DNA of 64,000 nucleotides from Salinibacterium sp. PAMC 21357 (lineage in GTDB: Bacteria; Actinomycetota; Actinomycetes; Actinomycetales; Microbacteriaceae), in the NCBI RefSeq assembly GCF_000247645.1, contig NZ_AHWA01000004.1, forward strand, positions 434,001 through 498,000, given 5' to 3'. This document shows, one piece after another, positions 17,279 through 26,034 of the stretch. How positions within the stretch are numbered: the first letter of the stretch is position 1; each line of letters begins with the position of its first letter. The notes beneath the pieces are model-generated. The model ran no database searches. It was not told where the DNA came from and saw only the letters and a program-made list of their open reading frames with translations. The position numbers and the translations under genes were made by a program.

Positions 17279-17306
17279 CCGCCCCGATACCTGAGCATCG
17301 GGGCGG
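17279..17306 (-). terminator. Intrinsic terminator of the ABC exporter operon
   Basis: On the minus strand a 10-bp GC-rich stem (17297-17306 with 17279-17288) with an 8-nt loop is followed directly by TTTTT. It lies 25 bp after the exporter stop, so it is a classical Rho-independent terminator. Confidence 0.9.
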
Positions 17307-17331
17307 CAACGCAAACGCGCCAAATGAGCGA

Positions 17332-19137
17332 CTAAACGAGCGAGTCTCGCCACGCAGCATGCAGTTGAGCAAACTTTCCGCTGCCCGAAATGAGATCTTG
17401 CGGAGTGCCATCTTCGATGACGCGGCCGTGTTCCATCACGAGAACGCGATCGGCAATCGCGACCGTCGAGAGGCGGTGCGCAATGATGATGGCGGTGCGA
17501 TCGGAGAGCAGCGTTTGAAGGCCGGCCTGCACGAGACGCTCACTCGGAATATCCAATGACGCGGTAGCTTCATCCAAAATCAGCACTACCGGGTCAGCGA
17601 TGAAGGCACGAGCAAACGACAGCAGCTGTCGTTGCCCAGCGCTCACTCGCCCTCCGCGCTTGTTCACATCGGTGTCGTAACCATTGGGCAGTGCCTCGAT
17701 GAACTCGTGCGCTCCCACCGCTTTCGCGGCCTTGATGATCTCGTCGCGGGTCGCGTCGGGCTTGCCGAGCGCGATATTGTCTGCGACGTTTCCCGAGAAG
17801 AGGTACGCCTCCTGGGTGACCATCACGATTGCTCGGCGAAGGTCTTTCGGATGCAGTTTGCGTAGGTCGACTCCGTCAAGCGAAACAACTCCCTGGCTGG
17901 GATCGTAGAAACGCGAGATGAGCTTGGCGAGCGTCGATTTTCCGGCGCCGGTCGTTCCCACCATGGCGATGGTTTGTCCGGCCGGCATCTCGAGGTCGAA
18001 CTTGGGCAGAATGACCTTATCGGCGTTGTACGCAAACTCGACACCGTCGAACTTCACGGTTCCTTTGGCTTTGCGCAGGTCGATCGGCGTCGTGGGGTCA
18101 GCCACGCTTGGGCGTTCTTCGAGCACACCCGAGATCTTTTCGAGCGCAGCGGCAGCCGATTGGTACGAGTTATAGAACATCGCCATTTCTTGAGCCGGAG
18201 CAAAGAATTGACGCGCATACAACAGGGCGCCGAGGAGGGCACCGATTGCGAGGTCCCCGGTCGATACCCGCAGCCCACCAATCAGCAGAATCATTGCCAA
18301 AGCAACGTTTCCGATGAATACCAATCCGGGATCAAAGATTCCGAACAGCTGGATGACGCGAGCGTTGGCATCGCGATAGTTCTCGACGAGCCCGCCGAAC
18401 TCTTCACGGTTGCGCTCTTCTTTGCGGAAAGCTTTGACCGCACGGATGCCCGTCATCGTCTCCACAAACTGCACGATCAGCTTGGCTGAAGCCGTGCGCG
18501 TTTCACGGAAGTGCAATTGCGAACGCAACTGGAACCATCGCGTAAGGAACGCCAACGGGATGAGGGCACAAAACAGCACGAGGCCGCTCACCCAGTCGAG
18601 CGAGAACATCGCAATGGCAATGAACACCATGTAGAGGGCGCCCTGAACAAGCTGGTTGATGCCCGAGTCGAGCAGCTCACGGATCGCATCGAGATCGCTG
18701 GTTTGACGCGCAATGATGCGCCCAGAGGTATAGCTCTCGTGAAACTCGAGGCTCAACCGCTGGGTGTGCAGAAATACGCGTTTGCGCAGGTCGAAGAGAA
18801 TCGCTTGGCTCACTCGTGCGCTCAGCACGGTGTACCAGGCGATCATTGTTGCCCCGGCGATGCCCGTAATGAGGTAGGCGGCGACGGTGAGAACGAGCGG
18901 CAAGCTATTGCCATCGATGAGGGCAGGAAGCGCCCGGTCAATGCCGAATGCGATCAACGCGGGGCCAGCAACTTGCGCTGCGGTACTCACGACGACCACG
19001 ACCATCGTGAGAATAACGCGGGCACGCAGCGGAACGATTAGCGAGCCGAGCAGGTGAAGAGAACGCTGCCGAATTTGGCGGCTCTCGTCTTTCGTGTAGT
19101 CGTTGCGTTCTTCGCCAGAAGTTCCCGTCACGCTCAT
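17332..19137 (-). CDS. ABC exporter, permease-ATPase half (catalytic Glu present)
   Basis: A 601-residue half-transporter: six-TM domain (about 35-330) and a C-terminal ATPase domain with Walker [10 protein letters not shown], Walker [13 protein letters not shown] with catalytic Glu, and H-loop IIAHRLST. Its signature reads VSAGQ instead of LSGGQ. The paralogous half just upstream has the opposite pattern (good LSGGQ, Walker B Asp-Asp), so the two probably form an asymmetric heterodimer. The ATG overlaps the stop of that gene. Similar pairs export drugs, lipids or peptides; substrate unknown. Confidence 0.93.
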   Translation of the reverse strand: MSVTGTSGEERNDYTKDESRQIRQRSLHLLGSLIVPLRARVILTMVVVVVSTAAQVAGPALIAFGIDRALPALIDGNSLPLVLTVAAYLITGIAGATMIAWYTVLSARVSQAILFDLRKRVFLHTQRLSLEFHESYTSGRIIARQTSDLDAIRELLDSGINQLVQGALYMVFIAIAMFSLDWVSGLVLFCALIPLAFLTRWFQLRSQLHFRETRTASAKLIVQFVETMTGIRAVKAFRKEERNREEFGGLVENYRDANARVIQLFGIFDPGLVFIGNVALAMILLIGGLRVSTGDLAIGALLGALLYARQFFAPAQEMAMFYNSYQSAAAALEKISGVLEERPSVADPTTPIDLRKAKGTVKFDGVEFAYNADKVILPKFDLEMPAGQTIAMVGTTGAGKSTLAKLISRFYDPSQGVVSLDGVDLRKLHPKDLRRAIVMVTQEAYLFSGNVADNIALGKPDATRDEIIKAAKAVGAHEFIEALPNGYDTDVNKRGGRVSAGQRQLLSFARAFIADPVVLILDEATASLDIPSERLVQAGLQTLLSDRTAIIIAHRLSTVAIADRVLVMEHGRVIEDGTPQDLISGSGKFAQLHAAWRDSLV

Positions 19138-20929
19138 GAGGTGGCCTCCTGCTCTTCCTCTTCAAGGCTGGATATGACGTAACGGTAGTGACTGCTTGTC
19201 GCCAACAAGTCGGAGTGCTTTCCGACCGCGGTGACCTTGCCGTCTTCGAGCAATGCGACGCGATCGGCGAGCATCACCGTCGACGGTCGGTGCGCCACGA
19301 TGAGCGCCGTGGTCGAACTGAGCACCTTGCGCAGTGCGGCTTCGACGAGGGCTTCGGTGTCGACGTCGAGGGCCGAAAGCGGATCATCGAGAACGAGAAC
19401 GGCAGGTTTCGCGGCGACCGCGCGGGCAAGAGCGAGACGCTGACGCTGACCACCCGAGAGGCTGAGCCCCTCTTCACCAACGAGAGTGTCGAGCCCCGCC
19501 GGTAAGTCGTAAACAAAGTCGGCCTGAGCGATGCTGAGGGCTTCGCGCAGTTCCTCCTCGGTTGAATCTGGGCGGCCCATGAGCACGTTCTCTCGCACGC
19601 TCGAGGAAAACAGGGTGGCATCCTCAAACGCCATCGCCAGATGCCGTCGCAGCTCAACGAGCGACAGGTTGCGCACATCGACACCGTCGATGCTGATTGA
19701 CCCCTCGGTGACGTCATACAGCCGGGTAGTGAGAGCGGTGATCGTCGACTTGCCCGAACCGGTGAGCCCCACGAGCGCCATCGTCTCCCCCGGCTTCACG
19801 CTCAGGTTGATGCCGTTGATGAGGTCGGGCACATTTGCGGGTGAATCGGGGTAGCGGAAGTGCACATTGGTGAACTCAAGGTGACCCTCGCTATCCGTAA
19901 TTGTTTCAGGGTTTTCGGGATCAGTGATGGCGTTTTCGGAGTCCATCACTTCAAAAAAGCGGTCGGCAGCCGTTCGGGCATCGAACGTCATCGACAGCAG
20001 GAAGCCAATTGACTCCACCGGGAATCGCAAAACTGTGGCGGTGGCAAAGAACGCGACCAGATCGCCAGCGGAAATGTTTCCCTGCACGACAAGCCAGACA
20101 CCGCCAAGGAGTCCCAGCGCAAACATCACATCGGGCACCAGAAGCAGCCACAGCCAGATGCCGGCAATAGCGCGAGCTTTCTCAATCTCGGTACCGCGCA
20201 GGCTCTCGGCCTGTGCCGAGAATCCGGTCAAGGCATGATTGCCCCGACCAAACGCCTTCAAGACGCGGATGCCGTGAACCGATTCTTCGACCGCGGTTGC
20301 GAGGTCGCCCGTTTGGTCCTGGCTGCGACGAGCCACAATCGAGTATTTCTTTTCGAAAACGTAGCCATAGATCCAGAGCGGAATCGAGGTCACGATAAAG
20401 ATGACGCCAAGCACCCACGAGATGTTGACGAGAAAGATGAGGCCAACAACGATCGTGAGCACGTTAACGACGAGAAGTACCAGGCCAAACGACAACCACC
20501 GTCGAATGAGGTTGAGGTCGCTGACGGCACGAGACAACAGTTGACCGCTTGGCCACCGGTCGTGAAAGCTCACGGGCAAATGCTGCAGCGTCATGTAGAG
20601 CGTGTTGCGCATTCGCGCCTCAACATGCGTTCCCGGCGTGAGCACAAAGAATCGACGAAGCGCAATCATGATCGCTTCGACAACACCGAGCCCCAGCACG
20701 ATGAAGAACGCCGGCCAGATTTCGGAAGAGTCGCCCGATTGCAGCGGACCGTCAACGAGGATCGCAGCACTTGCGGAATTAGCAGCGCAACGACACCCGC
20801 AGCGAGAGCCGCCGCCATGCCCAAATAGATGTGCGGCATTGCCGGTTTTGCATAGGGATAAAGTCGGCGAATTGCCGCAAAAGTGCCGACCGCTTTTACG
20901 CGCTCGGGCGGGACAGACTGTTGTGACAC
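19134..20929 (-). pseudogene. ABC exporter, second permease-ATPase half, with one -1 frameshift
   Basis: Two reading frames together encode a normal half-transporter of about 598 residues. The N-terminal frame starts at the GTG at 20929 (AAGGAA upstream) and runs to IPQVLR; the second frame resumes directly with [10 protein letters not shown] and continues through TM segments and an ATPase domain (Walker [24 protein letters not shown], Walker [21 protein letters not shown]). Adding one base near 20763 restores a continuous protein. Walker B has Asp where the catalytic Glu is expected. Because both halves are well conserved, the shift may be a sequence error instead of real inactivation. Confidence 0.85.
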
Positions 20930-20950
20930 CGTGGTTCCTTGACGAGAAGG

Positions 20951-20970
20951 GATCACCACCAAAGGTGATC
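20951..20970. promoter_or_regulatory. Inverted repeat in the 5' leader of the ABC exporter operon
   Basis: GATCACC (20951-20957) and GGTGATC (20964-20970) are perfect 7-bp arms 6 bp apart, 22-41 bp before the GTG start of the operon and downstream of the predicted promoter. It suits a repressor operator; no regulator gene is adjacent. Confidence 0.5.
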
Positions 20971-21046
20971 GAATGTTCTGCGGGTCACTTCAGTCGCGAC
21001 CGTGAGCTGCCGCAATCGTCGGGGGACGCTGAGCAGACAGCTTTTT

Positions 21047-21075
21047 AGGATATGCCTGTCGCAGCGTATTCACAA
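21047..21075 (-). promoter_or_regulatory. Predicted promoter of the ABC exporter operon
   Basis: On the minus strand a -35 TTGTGA (21070-21075), 17-bp spacer and -10 TATCCT (21047-21052), giving a leader of about 110 nt that contains the inverted repeat at 20951-20970. A 13-bp palindrome (AATTGA-C-TCAATT, 21098-21110) lies just upstream at the stop codon of the preceding gene. Confidence 0.5.
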
Positions 21076-21109
21076 TTGCTAAACCACGATTTTTTGAAAT
21101 TGACTCAAT

Positions 21110-22309
21110 TCAGCGGAGGCGCACCGAAAGGCACGTAACGCAACCTTCCATTTTCTCGAACTCAGACACGTCAACAGTGACAACGCGGTACCCAAGGTTT
21201 TCGATGAGCGCCGCGGTCTTTGGCGCCGACGACGACATGAGCACCGCATCATCCGACAGCACAACGACAGCGGCACCCTCGGCCTCTGGCACAGCCAAGA
21301 AGCGGTCGTAGAGGTCAACGTTGTCGACCAGATCTGCGTAGCCAATAACGGTGCCATCGGGGAGCGCCGTGACGCCGCTCTTGAGGTGCAGCACCTTCTC
21401 TACCGGAACAGCAATTACCGAATAACCGAGCGGAGAAACAATTGCTCGAAGCTGGCGAATACCTTCAGCGTTGGTGCGCCCACCACGACCGACGTACACG
21501 GTAGAACCGACCTTCAGTACATCGCCGCCATCGAGCGTTCCGGGTTCGATGATCTCGTGAACTTCGAGCGCGAGCGATGAAACACTCTCACGCACAGCGT
21601 CGATCTCGCCCCGACGGCTCTCGGCACCAGGGCTCGTCAGTACAGCGACCTCACCGAACACCACGACGGTGTCTTCGATGAAGACAGAATCAGCAAGCTC
21701 ATCGGCAGCAGCAACCTCTACGGTCTCAAACCCGTTAGCGCGCAAGGCCTCAACGTAGGCCTCCCACTGGGTATCTGCGAGATCAGCATCAACAGGAACA
21801 CGATCGAGGTGCGTGAGCTCGCCCTCAGCCAATCGCGATGACGGTGCGCGAACCAGAGCAATCAGGCGAGTCGGCTGAACGGCACCATCGACGATTGCAT
21901 CCCAAACTCGACGGCCAACAGTCAGCGCCGCCACGATGGTGACAACCACAAAGATCAGGTTTGTCCCCAAGAGTGTCGCCAGGATGAAGGCAAAGGCCTC
22001 GGCATTCAACTCGGCGCCGGTCGCGATGATTCCGAGCGCTGTGCCAGCCACCGCGGAAACAATTCCGGCCACAAGCCCAACAACGGCCGCCGTAAACCAG
22101 TAGCGGTGAATCTCCAACGCCGCGAGCAGCGAATACACCACGAAGAGCACTGCTGCCATTGGCAAGAAGTACTCGGCGATCGCCGGCAGGTTTTCGGCTG
22201 CCGCCCCGTTCGCCGTGAAGAACGCCAAACCTGTTGCGAGGTAGACGGTGCCGGCGACGGCAATTCCGGAAATAAACGCTGCGGCTAAACGCCGACCCAC
22301 ACTAATCAT
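21110..22309 (-). CDS. Dimethylargininase-like (DDAH) hydrolase fused to an N-terminal membrane domain
   Basis: A 399-residue fusion. About the first 135 residues form four membrane segments with no recognised family. The rest is a pentein-fold domain of the DDAH type: LVRAPSSRLAEGELTHLDR at its start, LDGGDVL, the active-site His in VLHLKSGV, and the C-terminal nucleophile Cys in GCVTCLSVRLR, seven residues from the end. DDAH hydrolyses N-omega-methylated arginine to citrulline and methylamines; arginine deiminase-like activity is an alternative. The ATG at 22309 is favoured over the GTG at 22315 because a -10 box ends 7 nt before it (leaderless). Confidence 0.83.
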   Translation of the reverse strand: MISVGRRLAAAFISGIAVAGTVYLATGLAFFTANGAAAENLPAIAEYFLPMAAVLFVVYSLLAALEIHRYWFTAAVVGLVAGIVSAVAGTALGIIATGAELNAEAFAFILATLLGTNLIFVVVTIVAALTVGRRVWDAIVDGAVQPTRLIALVRAPSSRLAEGELTHLDRVPVDADLADTQWEAYVEALRANGFETVEVAAADELADSVFIEDTVVVFGEVAVLTSPGAESRRGEIDAVRESVSSLALEVHEIIEPGTLDGGDVLKVGSTVYVGRGGRTNAEGIRQLRAIVSPLGYSVIAVPVEKVLHLKSGVTALPDGTVIGYADLVDNVDLYDRFLAVPEAEGAAVVVLSDDAVLMSSSAPKTAALIENLGYRVVTVDVSEFEKMEGCVTCLSVRLR

Positions 22310-22316
22310 GCCCACA

Positions 22317-22322
22317 AACCTA
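22317..22322 (-). promoter_or_regulatory. -10 box of leaderless promoter, DDAH-like gene
   Basis: TAGGTT on the minus strand ends 7 nt before the ATG at 22309. Its position decides the choice of start codon. Confidence 0.5.
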
Positions 22323-22372
22323 TCCGTCGAAATATATGCATTTGCCGTGCGCCGAAACGGCGCTGGCCACTA

Positions 22373-23974
22373 TTAGTGGAAGAAGTGACGCTCGCCCGTG
22401 AAGTACATCGTGACGCCAGCTTCAATCGCTGCCGCAATCACTTCTTCATCACGGATCGAACCGCCGGGCTGAACAACCGCGCGCACGCCCGCATCGAGCA
22501 ACAGCTGCAGCCCATCAGCGAACGGGAAGAAAGCATCACTGGCCGCAACCGAACCCGCAGCACGATCGCCGGCACGCGAAATCGCCAACTGGCACGAATC
22601 AACCCGGTTGACCTGCCCCATACCAACACCAACGGATGCTCCGCCATCGGCAAGCAAAATTGCGTTTGACTTCACTGCACGCACCGAACGCCACGCAAAC
22701 TCGAGATCAGCAATGGTCGCCGCATCAGCGGGGTCGCCTGCCGCCAGCGTCCACGTGGAAGGCGCAGCGAAGTGGTTATCGAGCTCTTGCACAAGCATCC
22801 CGCCCGAAATCTGGCGAATCTCACTGCCCTCGCGGGCGTACCCCTCAGGTAACTGAAGCAAGCGAAGGTTCTTCTTCGCTTGCAAGATCTCTAGTGCTTC
22901 TGGCTCAAAGCCCGGGGCAACAACAACCTCGGTGAAGATGGGCGAAATCGACTCAGCGGCCGCCTTCGTGATGATGCCGTTCGCCGCGATCACTCCACCG
23001 TAGGCCGAGATCGGGTCGCAGGCGTGCGCCAAAACGTGAGCTTCTGCGATGGTCGCCGCGGTGGCAATTCCGCACGGGTTAGCGTGCTTGATGACCGCAA
23101 CGGCGGGAGTCTCATGGTCGTAGGCGGCGCGCAGGGCGGCGTCGGCATCCACGTAGTTGTTATACGACATCTCTTTACCGCCGAGCTGGGTGGCCTGGGC
23201 GATTCCGCTTGAGCGGGCAACCCCATAGAGGCCTGCCTGCTGGTGCGAGTTCTCGCCGTAGCGCAGAACGGCAAGCTGGTCGGCGGCGACCTCGATGTGC
23301 GGCGGGAAGGCGGGGGCGGATGTCGCGGCATCCGTCTCACCGAGCAGTGCACCGGTCATGAACCACTGGGAAACCGCAGTGTCGTAGGCGGCGGTGTGGG
23401 CGAAAGCTTGTGCGGCGAGAGCGTAACGCTGCGCGAAGCTTGTGCCGTCTCCTGTGGCGGCGGCGATGATTTCGTCATAGCTGTCTGGGCTAGTGACGAT
23501 CGCAACGTTGGCGTGGTTCTTGGCTGACGCGCGCACCATAGCGGGGCCACCGATGTCGATCTGCTCAACGATGTCGGCAGGTGCGGCTCCGGAAGCGACG
23601 GTCTCTACGAAGGGGTAGAGGTTGACGACAACGAGGTCGAATGCTTCGATGCCGAGTTCGGCCAGCTGCGCTTCATGGGATTCGAGGCGAAGGTCGGCGA
23701 GGATTCCGGCATGTACGGCGGGGTGCAGGGTTTTGACGCGGCCATCGAGGGATTCAGGAAACCCCGTCACTGTAGACACTTCGGTGACAGCGTGGCCAGC
23801 GGCGGCGATCGTCTTCGCAGTCGAACCGGTCGACACTAGCTCGACACCAGCTGCCGCGAGCGCGCCAGCAAGTTCACGAAGCCGCGACTTGTCACTCACC
23901 GAAATGAGGGCGCGGTGAATAGGAACAACGTCGCGTTCGCGAAAGTCTGCAGGGTTGTGGCTTGGGCCGCTCAT
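22373..23974 (-). CDS. purH: Bifunctional AICAR transformylase/IMP cyclohydrolase
   Basis: A 533-residue enzyme for the last two steps of IMP synthesis. The N-terminal IMP cyclohydrolase domain (about 15-205) shows [20 protein letters not shown] and [22 protein letters not shown]; the C-terminal AICAR formyltransferase domain shows [21 protein letters not shown] and [12 protein letters not shown]. Length is normal and no active-site change is obvious. It follows purN by 5 nt in the same direction, the standard actinobacterial arrangement. A Shine-Dalgarno AAAGGAAC precedes the ATG. Confidence 0.97.
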   Translation of the reverse strand: MSGPSHNPADFRERDVVPIHRALISVSDKSRLRELAGALAAAGVELVSTGSTAKTIAAAGHAVTEVSTVTGFPESLDGRVKTLHPAVHAGILADLRLESHEAQLAELGIEAFDLVVVNLYPFVETVASGAAPADIVEQIDIGGPAMVRASAKNHANVAIVTSPDSYDEIIAAATGDGTSFAQRYALAAQAFAHTAAYDTAVSQWFMTGALLGETDAATSAPAFPPHIEVAADQLAVLRYGENSHQQAGLYGVARSSGIAQATQLGGKEMSYNNYVDADAALRAAYDHETPAVAVIKHANPCGIATAATIAEAHVLAHACDPISAYGGVIAANGIITKAAAESISPIFTEVVVAPGFEPEALEILQAKKNLRLLQLPEGYAREGSEIRQISGGMLVQELDNHFAAPSTWTLAAGDPADAATIADLEFAWRSVRAVKSNAILLADGGASVGVGMGQVNRVDSCQLAISRAGDRAAGSVAASDAFFPFADGLQLLLDAGVRAVVQPGGSIRDEEVIAAAIEAGVTMYFTGERHFFH

Positions 23975-23979
23975 GAGAT

Positions 23980-24564
23980 TCAGAGTTCCTTTAGGTTGAT
24001 GCGGTTGGTGGCGATGTCTTCGATCGTGCGAATAAGCAGGCGCCGCTCAACTGGTTTGATGCGGGCGTGCAAATGTTCTTCGGTGTCTCCGGGCTCGATC
24101 GCGACGCGCTCCTGCACGATGATCGGACCGCTATCGACACCGTTGTCGACCTTGATAACGCTGGCACCCGTCTCGGTTGCACCGGCGACGAGAGCATCCC
24201 GCACCGCATGCGCGCCCGGAAACTCCGGGAGATAGGCGGGATGAGTATTGATGATGTTCGGAGACAACGTCTCAACTACCCGCGGCGGCAGCAACTTCAT
24301 GAAACCACTCAGGACCACAAGGTCGGCGTTCCACAACTGAATCTGCTGAAGAAGTTCGTCACCCCACTCGTCACGATTGGCAAAACTAGACAGGGGCACG
24401 GTGAAAGTGGGGATGCCGTAGTGCTCGGCATGATCTAAACCATCAGCAGCACGGTCGGCGCCGACCGCGATGACGCGAGCGGGAAAGTCGGCGCTTTCGG
24501 CCGCTTCGAGCAGGGCTGCGAGGTTAGACCCGCCCCCGGAAATCAAGACAACGAGTGTGAGCAC
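23980..24564 (-). CDS. purN: Phosphoribosylglycinamide formyltransferase
   Basis: A 194-residue GAR transformylase using 10-formyltetrahydrofolate in purine synthesis. Motifs: [14 protein letters not shown] (phosphate binding), [29 protein letters not shown] with catalytic Asn and His, and [13 protein letters not shown] with catalytic Asp. The start is a GTG at 24564 without a ribosome site. A -10 box TAGGCT ends 6 nt before it and includes the stop codon of the DUF6350 gene, so purN-purH likely have their own leaderless promoter. Confidence 0.96.
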   Translation of the reverse strand: MLTLVVLISGGGSNLAALLEAAESADFPARVIAVGADRAADGLDHAEHYGIPTFTVPLSSFANRDEWGDELLQQIQLWNADLVVLSGFMKLLPPRVVETLSPNIINTHPAYLPEFPGAHAVRDALVAGATETGASVIKVDNGVDSGPIIVQERVAIEPGDTEEHLHARIKPVERRLLIRTIEDIATNRINLKEL

Positions 24565-24570
24565 GAACCC

Positions 24571-24576
24571 AGCCTA
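24571..24576 (-). promoter_or_regulatory. -10 box of leaderless promoter, purN-purH
   Basis: TAGGCT on the minus strand, 6 nt before the GTG start of purN. Its first three bases are the TAG stop of the upstream DUF6350 gene. Confidence 0.55.
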
Positions 24577-25788
24577 GCGCTCAGTGAACCCGTCATCCGC
24601 CCGCTCTGGGCGTGCAGAAGTCAACAAACCAAGACCGGCGGCCACGGAAAACTCAACGAACGCCCACGCAGTGACTATCCACGGCTGCGGGCCAACATCC
24701 ACAAGCCGTCCCGGTCCAGCAGAACCGGCCGAAGCCCACACGAGCAAGCCGATGATTGTGGCGGCCGTTGCACCGATACCGAGCGCCACGATGGCGAGCT
24801 CCCGACGACGCAGCTCACCAGCAATGCGGGGACCCAACACGGCAGCAACCAAAAAGCCCACAATTACGGGGGCAAGTAGTCCGACGTACCCAAAAGCGAA
24901 ATCGCTATTGGGTAAAGCGCCCAACACCGGGATTGCCGGAATCGGACCGAGCGATGTCGCCAATGGTGACACTGTCGAGCCGGCACCAATCGCGAACCCC
25001 GGGCCAACCAGCCACGATGCGGCCCACAAAATCATGTTCGGCAGCAGAGCAAGCTGCCCCAGAGTTACCGCAACACCGCCAAGCACCTCGGTATGAAGGG
25101 CCTCGTACAGACTGATGATTTCCGCGTACGACGTGACAATCGCGAAGGTCGTGACGATCGACGCGAGCGTGAGCAAACCGGCGGCCGCGAGCGCACCGCC
25201 CCGCAGCGACGTGGCAAGAATTGTGCGCACGTGAGCTGGCCATCCGAGAACCCATCGCCGAAGCGGACCAATGGCACGACTCCTCGCGGTGACTACTTGG
25301 CTGCCAATAAGAAGGCCAACCGCGAAAACGAGTGTCGGCAACAGAACGCCCTGCCACAAAGACGGGCGCGCAATCGGATGCAACGTCGACAGCGTCACAA
25401 CAAGAGAAGCAAGACTGAACGTAAGCAGCGAAGCGAGCGTGCCCAGCATCGCGTGCGAGGTCTCCGCCACGCGGCGGCCAGCCCGCACCCCGAGCAACAC
25501 CGTGAGCAGAGAAAATCCGAGCAACGCCAGGGTGATCGTCACCGGCGTGCTTGCCTCAGCCAACCCCACCGACGCCGAAACAGTTGGGTCAAGAACCACC
25601 GTGATATCGACGCCATGGCCGACCAACCAGATATCAACTGCGGCTCGCCAAAACACCGTCCAGTCAATCGCCAGACCGTAATGGATGCCCCACAAAAGCG
25701 TGAGCGGAACCAGCGGTATCGCGATACCGATCGCAACGACCAAGAGCGCCTCGAGGGAGGCAAAGAGAAGAGTGAGCTGGCGATTCAT
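24574..25788 (-). CDS. DUF6350-family multi-pass membrane protein
   Basis: A 404-residue protein with about ten hydrophobic segments separated by short loops and Arg-rich turns (RAGRRVAETS, VTARSRAIGPLRRWVLGW). Its composition, length and position directly before purN match the actinobacterial DUF6350 family, which is usually found between sucD and purN. Function is unknown; no transporter signature is visible. In this window it is parted from sucD by about 7 kb of other genes. Three GCGGCT-like repeats lie just upstream (about 25815-25835). Confidence 0.8.
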   Translation of the reverse strand: MNRQLTLLFASLEALLVVAIGIAIPLVPLTLLWGIHYGLAIDWTVFWRAAVDIWLVGHGVDITVVLDPTVSASVGLAEASTPVTITLALLGFSLLTVLLGVRAGRRVAETSHAMLGTLASLLTFSLASLVVTLSTLHPIARPSLWQGVLLPTLVFAVGLLIGSQVVTARSRAIGPLRRWVLGWPAHVRTILATSLRGGALAAAGLLTLASIVTTFAIVTSYAEIISLYEALHTEVLGGVAVTLGQLALLPNMILWAASWLVGPGFAIGAGSTVSPLATSLGPIPAIPVLGALPNSDFAFGYVGLLAPVIVGFLVAAVLGPRIAGELRRRELAIVALGIGATAATIIGLLVWASAGSAGPGRLVDVGPQPWIVTAWAFVEFSVAAGLGLLTSARPERADDGFTER

Positions 25789-25971
25789 ATCGAACGCGAG
25801 CGTACCCGCACTCGCGGCGGCTGCGGCTGCGGCTTACCGCAAAAGAGTGGTCTGACAGAGATCACTGGTTGTGGCGACTAGCGCTCGAGTTCGCGAAAGC
25901 CAACTCATCCAGTGATTTTGATCAATTGCGGAACGCCGAGCTGTCGTCGACCATCACGGTTTCCCTAACAC

Positions 25972-26013
25972 CAACAACGGCCAGCCGCCTGTGGGGGCGA
26001 CCAGCCGTTGTTG
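25972..26013 (-). terminator. Inverted repeat downstream of the subtilase gene
   Basis: CAACAACGGC (25972-25981) pairs with GCCGTTGTTG (26004-26013), with further GC pairs inside. It starts 21 bp after the stop of the subtilase gene on the minus strand. No T-run follows, so efficiency is uncertain. The rest of 25789-26034 shows nothing else recognisable. Confidence 0.6.
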
Positions 26014-26034
26014 TAGTGCGGAAGGCGAGAGCGT

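Noticed and set aside
21098-21110. Palindrome AATTGA-C-TCAATT as terminator of the DDAH-like gene
   Set aside because: The stem is AT-rich and short, and is followed by A rather than T on the minus strand; it is kept only as a possible protein site.
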